DNA of 64,000 nucleotides from Modestobacter italicus (GTDB taxonomy: Bacteria > Actinomycetota > Actinomycetes > Mycobacteriales > Geodermatophilaceae): positions 2,046,001 to 2,110,000 of the forward strand of contig NC_017955.1 in the NCBI RefSeq assembly GCF_000306785.1. The letters are read 5' to 3'. Positions 25,940-35,010 of this stretch are shown in pieces (position 1 is the stretch's first letter; the number at the start of each line of letters is the position of its first letter). The notes below the pieces were generated by a model. It did not search any database, was not told where the DNA came from, and saw only the letters and a list, made by a program, of their open reading frames with translations. The position numbers and the translations under genes are program-made.

Positions 25940-26566
25940 TCAGTGCCCCCTCAGCAGCTCCTCGAAGGAGGTGGTGGGGTCGGCGAACGGGTCGGCCGGC
26001 CGGGGAGCGGCCGGCCGGCCGGCGCGACCGGCGAGGACGTCGGCCAGCTCGCCGGCGGCCCGCTCGACGCGGTCGGCCAGTGCGGTGTCGCCGCCGCCGG
26101 CCCAGTCCTCGCTGGCCGCGAAGACGCCGGTGGGCACCGGCACCGCTCGCAGGTAGGCGAACAGCGGCCGCATCGCGTACTCCACCGCCAGCGAGTGCCG
26201 CGCCGTCCCGGCGGTGGCGCCGAGCAGCACGGGGGTGCCGATCAGCGCGTCCTTGTCCAGCACGTCGAAGAACGTCTTGAACAGCCCGCTGTAGGAGGCG
26301 GAGAACACCGGCGTCACGGCGATCACCGCGTCCGCGCCGACGACCGTGTCGATCGCGGCCTGCAGCTCGGTGCCGGCGAAGCCGGTCGTCAGGTCGTCGA
26401 CCAGGCCCCGCGCGTGGTCCCGCAGCTCGACGACCTCGACGGTGGCGTCGTCCCCGCGGGCGCGCAGCGCCGCCACCGCGGCGGTGGCCAGCCGGTCGGC
26501 CAGCAGCCGGGTCGAGCTGGGGTTGCTCAACCCGGCGCTGACCACGGCCATCGTCCGGGTGGTCAC
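25940..26566 (-). CDS. NAD(P)H-dependent FMN reductase, partner of the LLM monooxygenase (CE1759-like)
   Basis: 208 aa flavodoxin-fold reductase that supplies reduced FMN. N-terminus AVVSAGLSNPSSTRLLADRL is the phosphate loop, and VTPVFSASYSGLFKTFFDVLD is the family signature. LLGATAGTARHSLAVEYAMRP follows. It begins with GTG in a 4-bp overlap with the monooxygenase stop. Pairs of this kind (CE1758/CE1759 type) recur in actinobacteria. Confidence 0.9.
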   Translation of the reverse strand: MTTRTMAVVSAGLSNPSSTRLLADRLATAAVAALRARGDDATVEVVELRDHARGLVDDLTTGFAGTELQAAIDTVVGADAVIAVTPVFSASYSGLFKTFFDVLDKDALIGTPVLLGATAGTARHSLAVEYAMRPLFAYLRAVPVPTGVFAASEDWAGGGDTALADRVERAAGELADVLAGRAGRPAAPRPADPFADPTTSFEELLRGH

Positions 26567-27705
26567 AGCGCCGCCGCCTCGACGGTCTGGCCGGTGACGT
26601 CGTCGACGGCGTGCACGGTGGTGTCGTGCGCGCCCCCGGCGGCGGCGACCAGCGAGGCGTGGGTCGGGGCGTCCGGCACGTGGGCCGGCTTGAGCGCGGC
26701 GAACTCGCGGCGCAGCACGGGCACGACCTCCTCACCGAGGATGTCCAGCTGCTCCAGCACCGTCTTCAGCGGCAGGCCGGCGTGGTCCATCAGGAACAGC
26801 TGGCGCTGGTAGTCACCGACGTAGTCGCGGAAGCCCAGCGTCCGCTCGATGACCTGCTGCGGGCTGCCGACGGTCAGCGGCGTCTGGGAGGTGAACTCCT
26901 CGAGCGACGGGCCGTGGCCGTAGACGGGGGCGTTGTCGAAGTACGGGCGGAACTCACGGACGGCGTCCTGGGAGTTCTTCCGCATGAACACCTGGCCGCC
27001 CAGCCCGACGATCGCCTGGTCGGCGCTGCCGTGGCCGTAGTGCTCGAAGCGGCGGCGGTAGAACTCGACCATCTGCTGGGTGTGCGAGGCCGGCCAGAAG
27101 ATGTGGTTGTGGAAGAAGCCGTCGCCGTAGTACGCGGCCTGCTCGGCGATCTGCGGGCTGCGGATCGAGCCGTGCCAGACGAACGGCGGGACGCCGTCCA
27201 GCGGGCGGGGCGTCGAGGTGAAGCCCTGCAGCGGGGTGCGGAACTGGCCGGACCAGTCCACGACGTCCTCGCGCCACAGCCGGCGCAGCAGCTGGTAGTT
27301 CTCCACGGCCAGCGGGATGCCGTCGCGGATGTCCTTGCCGAACCACGGGTAGACCGGACCGGTGTTGCCGCGGCCCATCATCAGGTCGACGCGGCCGTCG
27401 GCCACGTGCTGCAGCGTGGCGAAGTCCTCGGCGATCTTCACCGGGTCGGTGGTGGTGATCAGCGTCGTGGACGTCGACAGGACCAGCTTCTCGGTCTTGG
27501 CGGCGATGTAGCCCAGCGTCGTGGTGGGGGAGGAGACGACGAACGGCGGGTTGTGGTGCTGGCCCTGCGCGAAGACGTCGAGTCCGACCTCCTCCGCCTT
27601 GAGCGCGATGGTGACCAGCGACCTCAACCGCTCGGCCTCGGTCGGGGTGCGACCGGTCGTCGGGTCGGGCGTGACGTCGCCGACGGTGAAGATCCCGAAC
27701 TGCAT
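26563..27705 (-). CDS. LLM-class flavin-dependent monooxygenase (CE1758-like)
   Basis: 380 aa bacterial-luciferase-like TIM barrel. It shows MQFGIFTVGDVTPDPTTG, FAQGQHHNPPFV (EHH-like region as QHH), LSTSTTLITTTDPVKIAEDF, VDLMMGRGNTGPVYPWFG and SIRSPQIAEQAAYYGDGFF, all LLM landmarks. Works with FMNH2 from the coupled reductase. The ATG at 27703-27705 is the start; a longer frame extends into the promoter. Substrate unknown; an alkane- or sulfur-compound oxygenation role is possible but unsupported. Confidence 0.9.
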   Translation of the reverse strand: MQFGIFTVGDVTPDPTTGRTPTEAERLRSLVTIALKAEEVGLDVFAQGQHHNPPFVVSSPTTTLGYIAAKTEKLVLSTSTTLITTTDPVKIAEDFATLQHVADGRVDLMMGRGNTGPVYPWFGKDIRDGIPLAVENYQLLRRLWREDVVDWSGQFRTPLQGFTSTPRPLDGVPPFVWHGSIRSPQIAEQAAYYGDGFFHNHIFWPASHTQQMVEFYRRRFEHYGHGSADQAIVGLGGQVFMRKNSQDAVREFRPYFDNAPVYGHGPSLEEFTSQTPLTVGSPQQVIERTLGFRDYVGDYQRQLFLMDHAGLPLKTVLEQLDILGEEVVPVLRREFAALKPAHVPDAPTHASLVAAAGGAHDTTVHAVDDVTGQTVEAAAL

Positions 27706-27735
27706 CTCGTGCTCCCTCTCGTCTGAGCCGCACTG

Positions 27736-27749
27736 GTTGAGAGTGCAAC
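27736..27749. promoter_or_regulatory. Candidate operator upstream of the LLM/FMN-reductase operon
   Basis: GTTG-agagtg-CAAC inverted repeat, 31 nt upstream of the monooxygenase ATG and touching the 3' end of the regulator gene. Form resembles MarR-type half-sites; inference only. Confidence 0.3.
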
Positions 27750-28708
27750 TACTGGCCGGTGGAACCCGGGGGGCCACCCGGTTGTTCCCCCAGCGCGGCG
27801 AGCTCCTCCTCGAGGAGCGCCCGGGACTCCGCCGGGTCCAGCGCCATGTCGCTGACCATGTCGAACGCCCGGGTGTAGCGGTGCACCTCGGCCTCGGTGT
27901 CCAGGAAGGAGATCCGGGTCTTGTTCTCCAGGTAGACGACGTCCGGCGCCCCGCTGGCCGGGGAGTCGAGCACCGAGAACGAGCCCGCGGTCACCGGCGG
28001 CAGGCCTGCGGCGAAGGGGAGCACCTGCAGCGTGACGTTGGGCCGGGTGGCGACCGCCACCAGCCGCGCCAGCTGGCCGCGCCGGACGGCGGTGTCCCGG
28101 GCCCGGTCGCCGGGGACGACGCACCGGCGCAGCACCGACTCGTCCACGACGGCGGACAGCCGCAGCCCGCCGTCGGCCCGCTCGGTGTCCAGCACCTCCT
28201 GCCGGCGGCGGCACACCTGCACCCGCCGCTCGACCTCGGCCGTGGACGGGCGCTCCCAGGTGGCGAGGATGACCTCCCGGGCGTAGTCGGGGGTCTGCAG
28301 CAGCGCGTGCGGCACGAGCGCGCCGTAGCAGCGCAGCGCCTGGGAGCCGGACTCCAGCCGGATCAGGTTGGCGTAGCCGGCCGAGAGCGTCTCGGCGTAG
28401 GCGTCCCACCAGCCGCGCGGGCGGACCGAGGGGGCGAGCCGGCGCAGGTAGGCGGCCTGCTGGTCGGGCACCCGGTAGAGGCTGACCAGCCGCTCGAGGT
28501 CGGCCTCGACGATGCCGGTCCGGCCGGTCTCGATGCGGCTCACCTTCGACGCCGACCACCCCAGCCGGGCCGCGACGTCCTTGCCGTGCAGCTGGGCGCC
28601 GGTGCGCAGCTGCCGCAGCTCGTGCGCCAGCCGGCGTTCCCGGACCGAGGGGGTGTCGCGGTCGACCACGACGCCACGGTGACCGGTGCCGTGCAATCTT
28701 GCAAGCAC
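27749..28708 (-). CDS. XRE-family regulator with DUF5753 domain
   Basis: 319 aa. N-terminal helix-turn-helix LRQLRTGAQLHGKDVAARLG then WSASKVSRIETGRTG. C-terminal DUF5753 ligand-like domain with WWDAYAETLSAGYANLIRLE, LVPHALLQTPDYAR, RRRQEVLDTER, VTLQVLPFAAG and TEAEVHRYTRAFD. These WhiJ/BldB-associated regulators usually sit next to DUF397 genes; none is found here. The start may be the GTG at residue 14 or 15. Divergent from the glycine-rich gene at 28790. Confidence 0.9.
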   Translation of the reverse strand: MLARLHGTGHRGVVVDRDTPSVRERRLAHELRQLRTGAQLHGKDVAARLGWSASKVSRIETGRTGIVEADLERLVSLYRVPDQQAAYLRRLAPSVRPRGWWDAYAETLSAGYANLIRLESGSQALRCYGALVPHALLQTPDYAREVILATWERPSTAEVERRVQVCRRRQEVLDTERADGGLRLSAVVDESVLRRCVVPGDRARDTAVRRGQLARLVAVATRPNVTLQVLPFAAGLPPVTAGSFSVLDSPASGAPDVVYLENKTRISFLDTEAEVHRYTRAFDMVSDMALDPAESRALLEEELAALGEQPGGPPGSTGQ

Positions 28709-28789
28709 CCTGTCGCTCCGGGGGGTGGGGGTGAGACCTTCTGCGCACGCGGCCGCGGACCCAGGCCCGCCGACCCGAGGACGGACGAG

Positions 28790-29437
28790 ATGACCGGAAC
28801 CCGCTCACCCCTGCTCACCACCTGCGACGTCCACGACGTCGCCCAGCTGGTCGGCGGGCTGGCCCGGGTGGTCGACACCGCCGTCGTCGCCCTGCTGGAG
28901 CAGGGCCGGCTGCGGGTCGACGGCACCGGCCGGTTCTCCGCGGTCGGCAGCGCGCCGGGCCGGCCGGTCGAGCAGGCCGTCCTCGACCTCGCCGGGTCGC
29001 TGCCGCGGCGCACGATCGGCTCGTTGCGGTTCCGTGCCCAGGCCGACCCCCGGCTGACCGCGGTCGCCGAGCGGCTGGTGGCCGCGGGGCTGCTCCGCCG
29101 CAACCCGCTGGCCGGGCTCTCCGTCGGCTGGCCCACCCACCTGCGCACCGCGGCGGGCCGCCGGGTGCTCGACGAGTGGCGCGCGCTCCCGCAGGCGGGG
29201 CTCGCCGCCGTCGCCCTCGGCGGGCCCGGGCAGCTGGCCGACCGGGCGTGGTACCAGGACGCCTTCGCAGCGGTGACCCCGCCGCGGGTCCGTCGTCCCG
29301 GCACAGCACTCGGCGCCACCGGCTGGGGCGGGGACGGCGGTGGTGGGGGCTGGGGTGGCGGCTGGGGTGGCGGCTGGGGTGGCGACGGTGGCGGGAGCTG
29401 CGGCGGTGGGGACGGCGGTGGGGGCGGGGGCTGCTGA
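28790..29437 (+). CDS. TIGR04222-like protein with Gly/Trp/Cys-rich tail
   Basis: 215 aa. The middle part (VVDTAVVALLEQGRLRVDG, SLRFRAQADPRLTAVAERLV, AAGLLRRNPL) matches the conserved domain of actinobacterial TIGR04222 proteins, but the usual membrane helices are missing. Residues about 175-215 are almost pure glycine with three GWGGGWGG-type units and two cysteines, one at the very C-terminus (GGGGGGC). Function is unknown. ATG start after a GAGGACGGACGAG leader. Divergent from the DUF5753 regulator. Confidence 0.75.
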   Translation: MTGTRSPLLTTCDVHDVAQLVGGLARVVDTAVVALLEQGRLRVDGTGRFSAVGSAPGRPVEQAVLDLAGSLPRRTIGSLRFRAQADPRLTAVAERLVAAGLLRRNPLAGLSVGWPTHLRTAAGRRVLDEWRALPQAGLAAVALGGPGQLADRAWYQDAFAAVTPPRVRRPGTALGATGWGGDGGGGGWGGGWGGGWGGDGGGSCGGGDGGGGGGC

Positions 29438-29451
29438 CCGGCCCCCGCCCC
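29421..29451. terminator. GC hairpin across the stop codon of the Gly-rich gene
   Basis: Perfect 11-bp stem GGGGCGGGGGC / GCCCCCGCCCC with a 9-nt loop that contains the TGA. It lies between convergent genes and probably ends transcription in both directions. Confidence 0.6.
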
Positions 29452-29459
29452 GCCTCCGG

Positions 29460-30596
29460 TCAGCCGAGCGGGTCGACCGTCTCGTGCTGGTCGACGGTGG
29501 CGGCGAGCCGGGCCAGCGCCCAGTCGCCGTCGCCGAGCAGGTGGTCGATCGCGGTGAGCCGGCTGGTGTAGTGGCCGACCGAGTACTCGGCGGTCACGCC
29601 GATCCCGCCGTGCAGCTGGATCGCCTCCTTGCCGATGTGCCGCGACGCCCGGCTGGTCTGCAGCCGGACCCGGTCGGCGGCCGCGACGACGTCGCCGTCG
29701 GCGTCGACCACGAGCGTGGCCCACATGACGGTGCTGCGGGCCAGCTCCAGCGAGACGTACATGTCGGCCGCCCGGAAGGTCAGCGCCTGGAACTTGTTCA
29801 GCGTGACCCCGAACTGCTTGCGGGTCCGCAGGTACTCCGCGGTCGTGGTCAGCGCCGTCTCCATCGCGCCGAGCGCCTCGTGGCCGTAGGCCACCCGGGC
29901 CCGGGCCAGCGCCTTCTCGATCGCGGCGGTCTGGTCGCCGGTCCCCTCGCCGAGCGGGGCCGCCGGGGTGCCGGCGAAGGTCACCTTGGCCGAGCGGGTG
30001 CCGTCGTGGTTGCGGTGCCCCGAGCGGGTGAGCCCCTCGGCGTCGCCCTGCACGAGGAACAGCCGGGTCCCGCCGTCGACGACCGCGCTGACCACCAGGA
30101 CGTCGGCGCGGGCGCCGTTCGGCACCGGCTCCTTCACCCCGGTCAGCCGCCAGGAGCCGCCGTCGGGGGTGGCGGTGACCGCGCGGGCCGACGGCTCCCA
30201 CCGGGTGCCGGTCTCCGCGTGCGCGAACGCCGGCACCAGCGAGCCCTCGGCGAGCGCCCCGAGCACCTCGGCGCGCTGGGCGTCGGTGCCGAGGTCCGAC
30301 ACCAGCCCACCGGCGAGGACGACGGCCTCCACGAACGGCTCGGGCGCGAGCACCCGGCCGATCTCCTCCGCGACGATCGACACCTCGACCGGTCCGGCGC
30401 CCATGCCGCCGTCGGACTCGGCGAACGGGAGCCCGAGGACGCCCATCTCGGCCAGCCGGCTCCAGGTCTTCTCGTCGAAGCCGGGGTCGCCGGCGACCAC
30501 CGACCGGCGCTGCTCGCTGTCCGCGTACGCGCGGGCGAGCAGCCCGCTCACCGCCTCGCGCAGACCGTTCTGCTCGTCGTCGTAGCTGAACTCCAC
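29460..30596 (-). CDS. Acyl-CoA dehydrogenase (second of a pair)
   Basis: 378 aa FAD-dependent fatty-acyl or side-chain acyl-CoA dehydrogenase. Features: GLPFAESDGGMGAGPVEVSI, PAFAHAETGTRWEPSA (the flavin-contact strand is divergent) and QLHGGIGVTAEYSVGHYTSR near the C-terminus. Compared with its neighbour it lacks the standard EPDAGSD block, which is what is seen in the less active subunit of actinobacterial alpha2-beta2 dehydrogenases. Lies 7 nt after the first gene. Confidence 0.88.
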   Translation of the reverse strand: MEFSYDDEQNGLREAVSGLLARAYADSEQRRSVVAGDPGFDEKTWSRLAEMGVLGLPFAESDGGMGAGPVEVSIVAEEIGRVLAPEPFVEAVVLAGGLVSDLGTDAQRAEVLGALAEGSLVPAFAHAETGTRWEPSARAVTATPDGGSWRLTGVKEPVPNGARADVLVVSAVVDGGTRLFLVQGDAEGLTRSGHRNHDGTRSAKVTFAGTPAAPLGEGTGDQTAAIEKALARARVAYGHEALGAMETALTTTAEYLRTRKQFGVTLNKFQALTFRAADMYVSLELARSTVMWATLVVDADGDVVAAADRVRLQTSRASRHIGKEAIQLHGGIGVTAEYSVGHYTSRLTAIDHLLGDGDWALARLAATVDQHETVDPLG

Positions 30597-30603
30597 GGTG
30601 ACC

Positions 30604-31779
<1,176 letters not shown>

Positions 31780-31793
31780 GGGGCCCCATTCCC

Positions 31794-31811
31794 GACGGCA
31801 GCTCTGCCGTC
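31794..31811. promoter_or_regulatory. Inverted repeat upstream of the acyl-CoA dehydrogenase pair
   Basis: GACGGCA-gctc-TGCCGTC, a perfect 7-bp inverted repeat 14 nt upstream of the dehydrogenase ATG, in the 235-nt divergent region shared with the GGDEF-EAL gene. No other gene is seen in that region. Could be a repressor site; not matched to a known regulator. Confidence 0.35.
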
Positions 31812-32014
31812 TCGACGTGCGGACCTCGAAGATCCCACATCGGCTACCGCCGGGTAACTCCGGGTCTGCGGCGGGGGTCACAGCGTGTCGCGGGGCCGCC
31901 CGGGACCCGCCCCGAAGGGGTGGTCCTCGGCCGCGGGGCTGGAGCCCGACCGGCCCGGTGCCGAGGGTGGGGGCAGGGCGCACGGACGTGCCCGGCGTGG
32001 GACGGAGGCACGGA

Positions 32015-34108
32015 GTGGCGGTACGGCAACCGGTGGCAGAGGTCCACCTGGTCCCTCCGGAGGTCGTGGCGGCGGTGTTCCACGGCGTCACCCTCAGCGA
32101 CACGATGGGGATCCTGGTACTCGAGCAGGTCGCCGGCGTGCCGCGCGTGCAGTGGAGCAACGGCCGCGCGGGGACCCTGCTCGGCTACGCCCTGGAGGAC
32201 CTGGCCGGGCTGCCCGCGGCCCAGCTGTTCCCGACCCTGGAGGGCGCCCAGCTCAAGCTGCTGCTGCGCCGCGAGCGCGCGGTCGGGATGGACCTGCCGG
32301 TGCGGTGCGCCACCGGTGCGCTGGTCGAGTGCACCGCCATGGCGACACCGGTCCCCGGCGGACGGCGGTGGACCCTCCGGCTGGCGTCCCGGGCGAACCC
32401 GACCGAGCGGGCGCTGCGGGCGACCGCCGACGCCCACGAGCGCCGCTTCTCCACCCTCACCGAGCGTTCCCCGGTGCCCACGCTGCTCTCCGAGCAGGGC
32501 ATGCGGCTGGCGCACGTGAACGACGCCTTCTGCGCGCTGGTCGGGCTGCAGGCCGAGGAGCTGCTCGGCACGGGCTGGATGGGCGCGGTGCACCCCGACG
32601 ACCTGGACGCCGTGGTGGAGCTGGCGGCCGGTGTCCTCGGCGGGGACCCCGACGACGGCGAGGGCGAGACCCAGGCCCGGCTCGTCCGCGCCGACGGCAC
32701 CGAGCGGACCACCGTCCTCCGGTTCTCCCACCTGTTCACCCCCGGGGTGGGCGCGGGCTTCGTCGGCACCATCGAGGACATCACCGACCGGCTGGCCTTC
32801 GAGGCCCGGCTGGCCCACCAGGCGGCGCACGACCCGCTCACCGGGCTGCCCAACCGCACGCTGCTCGCCCAGCACGTGGCGGCCCGCTTCCGCCCCGGCG
32901 GCGGCCGGCTGGCCTGCGTGTTCCTGGACCTGGACAACTTCAAGGTGGTCAACGACTCCCTCGGCCACGCCGCCGGTGACCAGCTGCTGGTGGAGCTGGC
33001 GCGCCGGCTGGAGGCCACGGTCCGCCCCGGTGACCTCGTCGCCCGGTTCGGCGGCGACGAGTTCGTCGTCGTCTGCGAGGACCTCACCGAGCAGGGCGCG
33101 GTCGCGCTGGCCGAGCGCATCGGCGCGGCGCTCCGCCTGCCGGTGACGCTGGGCGGGGTCGAGCTCCGGCCGGCGGCGAGCGTGGGCGTCACCGTGCAGA
33201 CCGCCGAGCACACCGCGGCCGAGGAGCTCATCCGCGACTGCGACATCGCGATGTACCAGGCCAAGGCCGCGGGCAAGGGCCGGATCACCGTGCTGGACTC
33301 CGAGGCCCGGGCGCAGGCGCACGACGAGCTGCGGCTGGTCGCCGAGCTGCGCGACGCGATCGAGCGGCGCGAGATCACCTGCGCCTACCAGCCCATCTTC
33401 AGCACCGCGGACGGCACGGCGGTGGCGGTCGAGTCCCTCGCCCGGTGGGCGCACCCCGGGCGCGGGGCCATCTCGCCGGCCACCTTCGTGCCGCTGGCCG
33501 AGCGGAGCGGGCTGGTCTCCGGGCTCGGGCTGCTGGTGCTGGACGAGACCTGCCGCCAGCTGGCCGCCTGGGACCAGGAGCTGGGCGAAGCGGCCCCGGC
33601 GCGGGCCAACGTCAACGTCTCCGCGCTCCAGCTGGACGCCGAGCTGCACGGGCACGTCGCCTCCGCGCTGCGCCGGCACGGGCTGCAGCCCTGCCGGCTG
33701 TCGATCGAGCTGACCGAGTCGGCGCTGATGAAGGACCCGGACGCCGCCCGGCAGGTGCTGCTGGACCTGCGGGCCCTCGGCGTGCAGATCTCCATCGACG
33801 ACTTCGGCACCGGCTACTCCTCGCTGGCCTACCTCCGGCACCTGCCGGTCGACTGCCTCAAGGTCGACCGCTCGTTCGTCGCCGAGATGGCCGACGGCCA
33901 CCCGGAGATCACCGAGGCGGTCATCGCGCTGGCCCGCAGCCTCGGCCTGTGCACCGTCGCCGAGGGCGTGGAGACGCTGGCGCAGGCCGAGCAGCTCACC
34001 GGGCTCGGCGCCGACTTCCTGCAGGGCTTCAGCCTCGCCGTCCCGCTGTCCGGCGCCGACGCCACCGCCTGGTTCGCCGCCCAGCACGCTCCGGAGGTCC
34101 GACCGTGA
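32015..34108 (+). CDS. PAS-PAS-GGDEF-EAL cyclic-di-GMP protein
   Basis: 697 aa cytoplasmic signalling protein. Two PAS-like sensor domains (about 15-120 and 130-255; the second ends in GFVGTIEDITDRLAFEARL). GGDEF domain with intact active site RFGGDEF at 344-350 and an RPGD inhibitory site exactly five residues before it. EAL domain begins with VAVESLARW (ESL variant, catalytic Glu473 kept) and has IDDFGTGYSSLAYL and LKVDRSF. Both activities are therefore possible. GTG at 32015 with a GGAGG ribosome site; upstream codons belong to an open but non-coding extension. The HDOD gene follows after 31 nt. Confidence 0.92.
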   Translation: MAVRQPVAEVHLVPPEVVAAVFHGVTLSDTMGILVLEQVAGVPRVQWSNGRAGTLLGYALEDLAGLPAAQLFPTLEGAQLKLLLRRERAVGMDLPVRCATGALVECTAMATPVPGGRRWTLRLASRANPTERALRATADAHERRFSTLTERSPVPTLLSEQGMRLAHVNDAFCALVGLQAEELLGTGWMGAVHPDDLDAVVELAAGVLGGDPDDGEGETQARLVRADGTERTTVLRFSHLFTPGVGAGFVGTIEDITDRLAFEARLAHQAAHDPLTGLPNRTLLAQHVAARFRPGGGRLACVFLDLDNFKVVNDSLGHAAGDQLLVELARRLEATVRPGDLVARFGGDEFVVVCEDLTEQGAVALAERIGAALRLPVTLGGVELRPAASVGVTVQTAEHTAAEELIRDCDIAMYQAKAAGKGRITVLDSEARAQAHDELRLVAELRDAIERREITCAYQPIFSTADGTAVAVESLARWAHPGRGAISPATFVPLAERSGLVSGLGLLVLDETCRQLAAWDQELGEAAPARANVNVSALQLDAELHGHVASALRRHGLQPCRLSIELTESALMKDPDAARQVLLDLRALGVQISIDDFGTGYSSLAYLRHLPVDCLKVDRSFVAEMADGHPEITEAVIALARSLGLCTVAEGVETLAQAEQLTGLGADFLQGFSLAVPLSGADATAWFAAQHAPEVRP

Positions 34109-34139
34109 CCCCGCACCCGCACCACGACCTGGAGACGAC

Positions 34140-34973
34140 GTGACCCTCGCCGCCCCGGCACCCACGCTGGCCCTGGCACCCCTGTTCGACCTCGAGCGGG
34201 TCCTGGCCAGCATCGACACCATGGCCGCCCAGCGGCCGGTGGCCGCCCACCTGGTCTCGCTGTCCAACTCCGAGGAGGTCAGCGCGAAGGAGCTGTCCCA
34301 GGTGCTGGCGTCCGACGTCGCCCTGGCAGGCCGGGTCCTCAAGCTGGCCAACTCGGCGTTCTACGGCATGCGCGGCCGGGTGACCTCGCTGCAGTTCGCG
34401 GTCACCGTGGTCGGTTTCGGCACCGTCCGCACCATGGCGACGGTCGCGCTGACCGACCTGGACGACGAGGCCCGGCTGCCCGAGGACTTCTGGCAGGTCA
34501 GCACCGGTGTCGCGCTGGCCGCCTCCGCCCTCGCCCCGCGCTTCGCCGAGCGGCCGCAGGACGCGCTCTGCCTCGGGCTGCTCGCCCAGCTGGGGGTGGC
34601 GCTGCTGCACCACCACGACCCCACCGGGTACGCCGGGCTGTGGCAGCGCGAGCGGTCCTTCGCCGGGCGGCGGTCGGCCGAGGTGCAGCGGTACGGCATC
34701 TCGGCGCTGCGGCTGACCTCGGTGGCGCTGGAGCAGTGGTCCTTCCCGGTTGGGATGGTGCTCCCGCTCGCCCAGGTCGACGACCCCGCGTCGTCGGGGG
34801 GTGCGCTGCTGCGCTGCGCCTTCGAGCTCGCCGGCCGGCTGACCGACCCCGACCACGAGGAGCTCCCCATCGAGGAGGTCAGCGGCGGGCACCTGCGCGA
34901 GCGGGACGTCGCCGGTGTGGTGGAGCAGGTCCGGCAGGACGCCGACGAGCTGCGCACCGCCCTGCTCGGCTGA
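34140..34973 (+). CDS. HDOD-domain signalling protein
   Basis: 277 aa. HDOD core: LSNSEEVSAKELSQVLASDV, AGRVLKLANSAFYGM, VTSLQFAVTVVGFGTVRTMA and CLGLLAQLGVALLHHHDP, a metal-independent relative of HD-GYP domains. It lacks catalytic HD-GYP residues, so a binding or regulatory role is expected. GTG start. Co-transcribed with the PAS-GGDEF-EAL gene, giving a two-gene c-di-GMP module, and closed by a hairpin terminator. Confidence 0.88.
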   Translation: MTLAAPAPTLALAPLFDLERVLASIDTMAAQRPVAAHLVSLSNSEEVSAKELSQVLASDVALAGRVLKLANSAFYGMRGRVTSLQFAVTVVGFGTVRTMATVALTDLDDEARLPEDFWQVSTGVALAASALAPRFAERPQDALCLGLLAQLGVALLHHHDPTGYAGLWQRERSFAGRRSAEVQRYGISALRLTSVALEQWSFPVGMVLPLAQVDDPASSGGALLRCAFELAGRLTDPDHEELPIEEVSGGHLRERDVAGVVEQVRQDADELRTALLG

Positions 34974-34977
34974 GGAA

Positions 34978-35006
34978 GGACCCCTCTCCGGGCGGAGAGG
35001 GGGTCC
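34978..35006. terminator. Hairpin terminator between convergent genes
   Basis: GGACCCCTCTCCG / CGGAGAGGGGGTCC, 13-bp stem with one bulged G and a 2-nt loop, starting 4 nt after the HDOD stop and ending 4 nt before the amidase stop. Confidence 0.75.
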
Positions 35007-35010
35007 TCCA

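Noticed and set aside
29340-29436. Direct repeats GGCTGGGGTGGC as a possible CRISPR or VNTR
   Set aside because: They are short glycine/tryptophan codon repeats within a gene, with no spacers.
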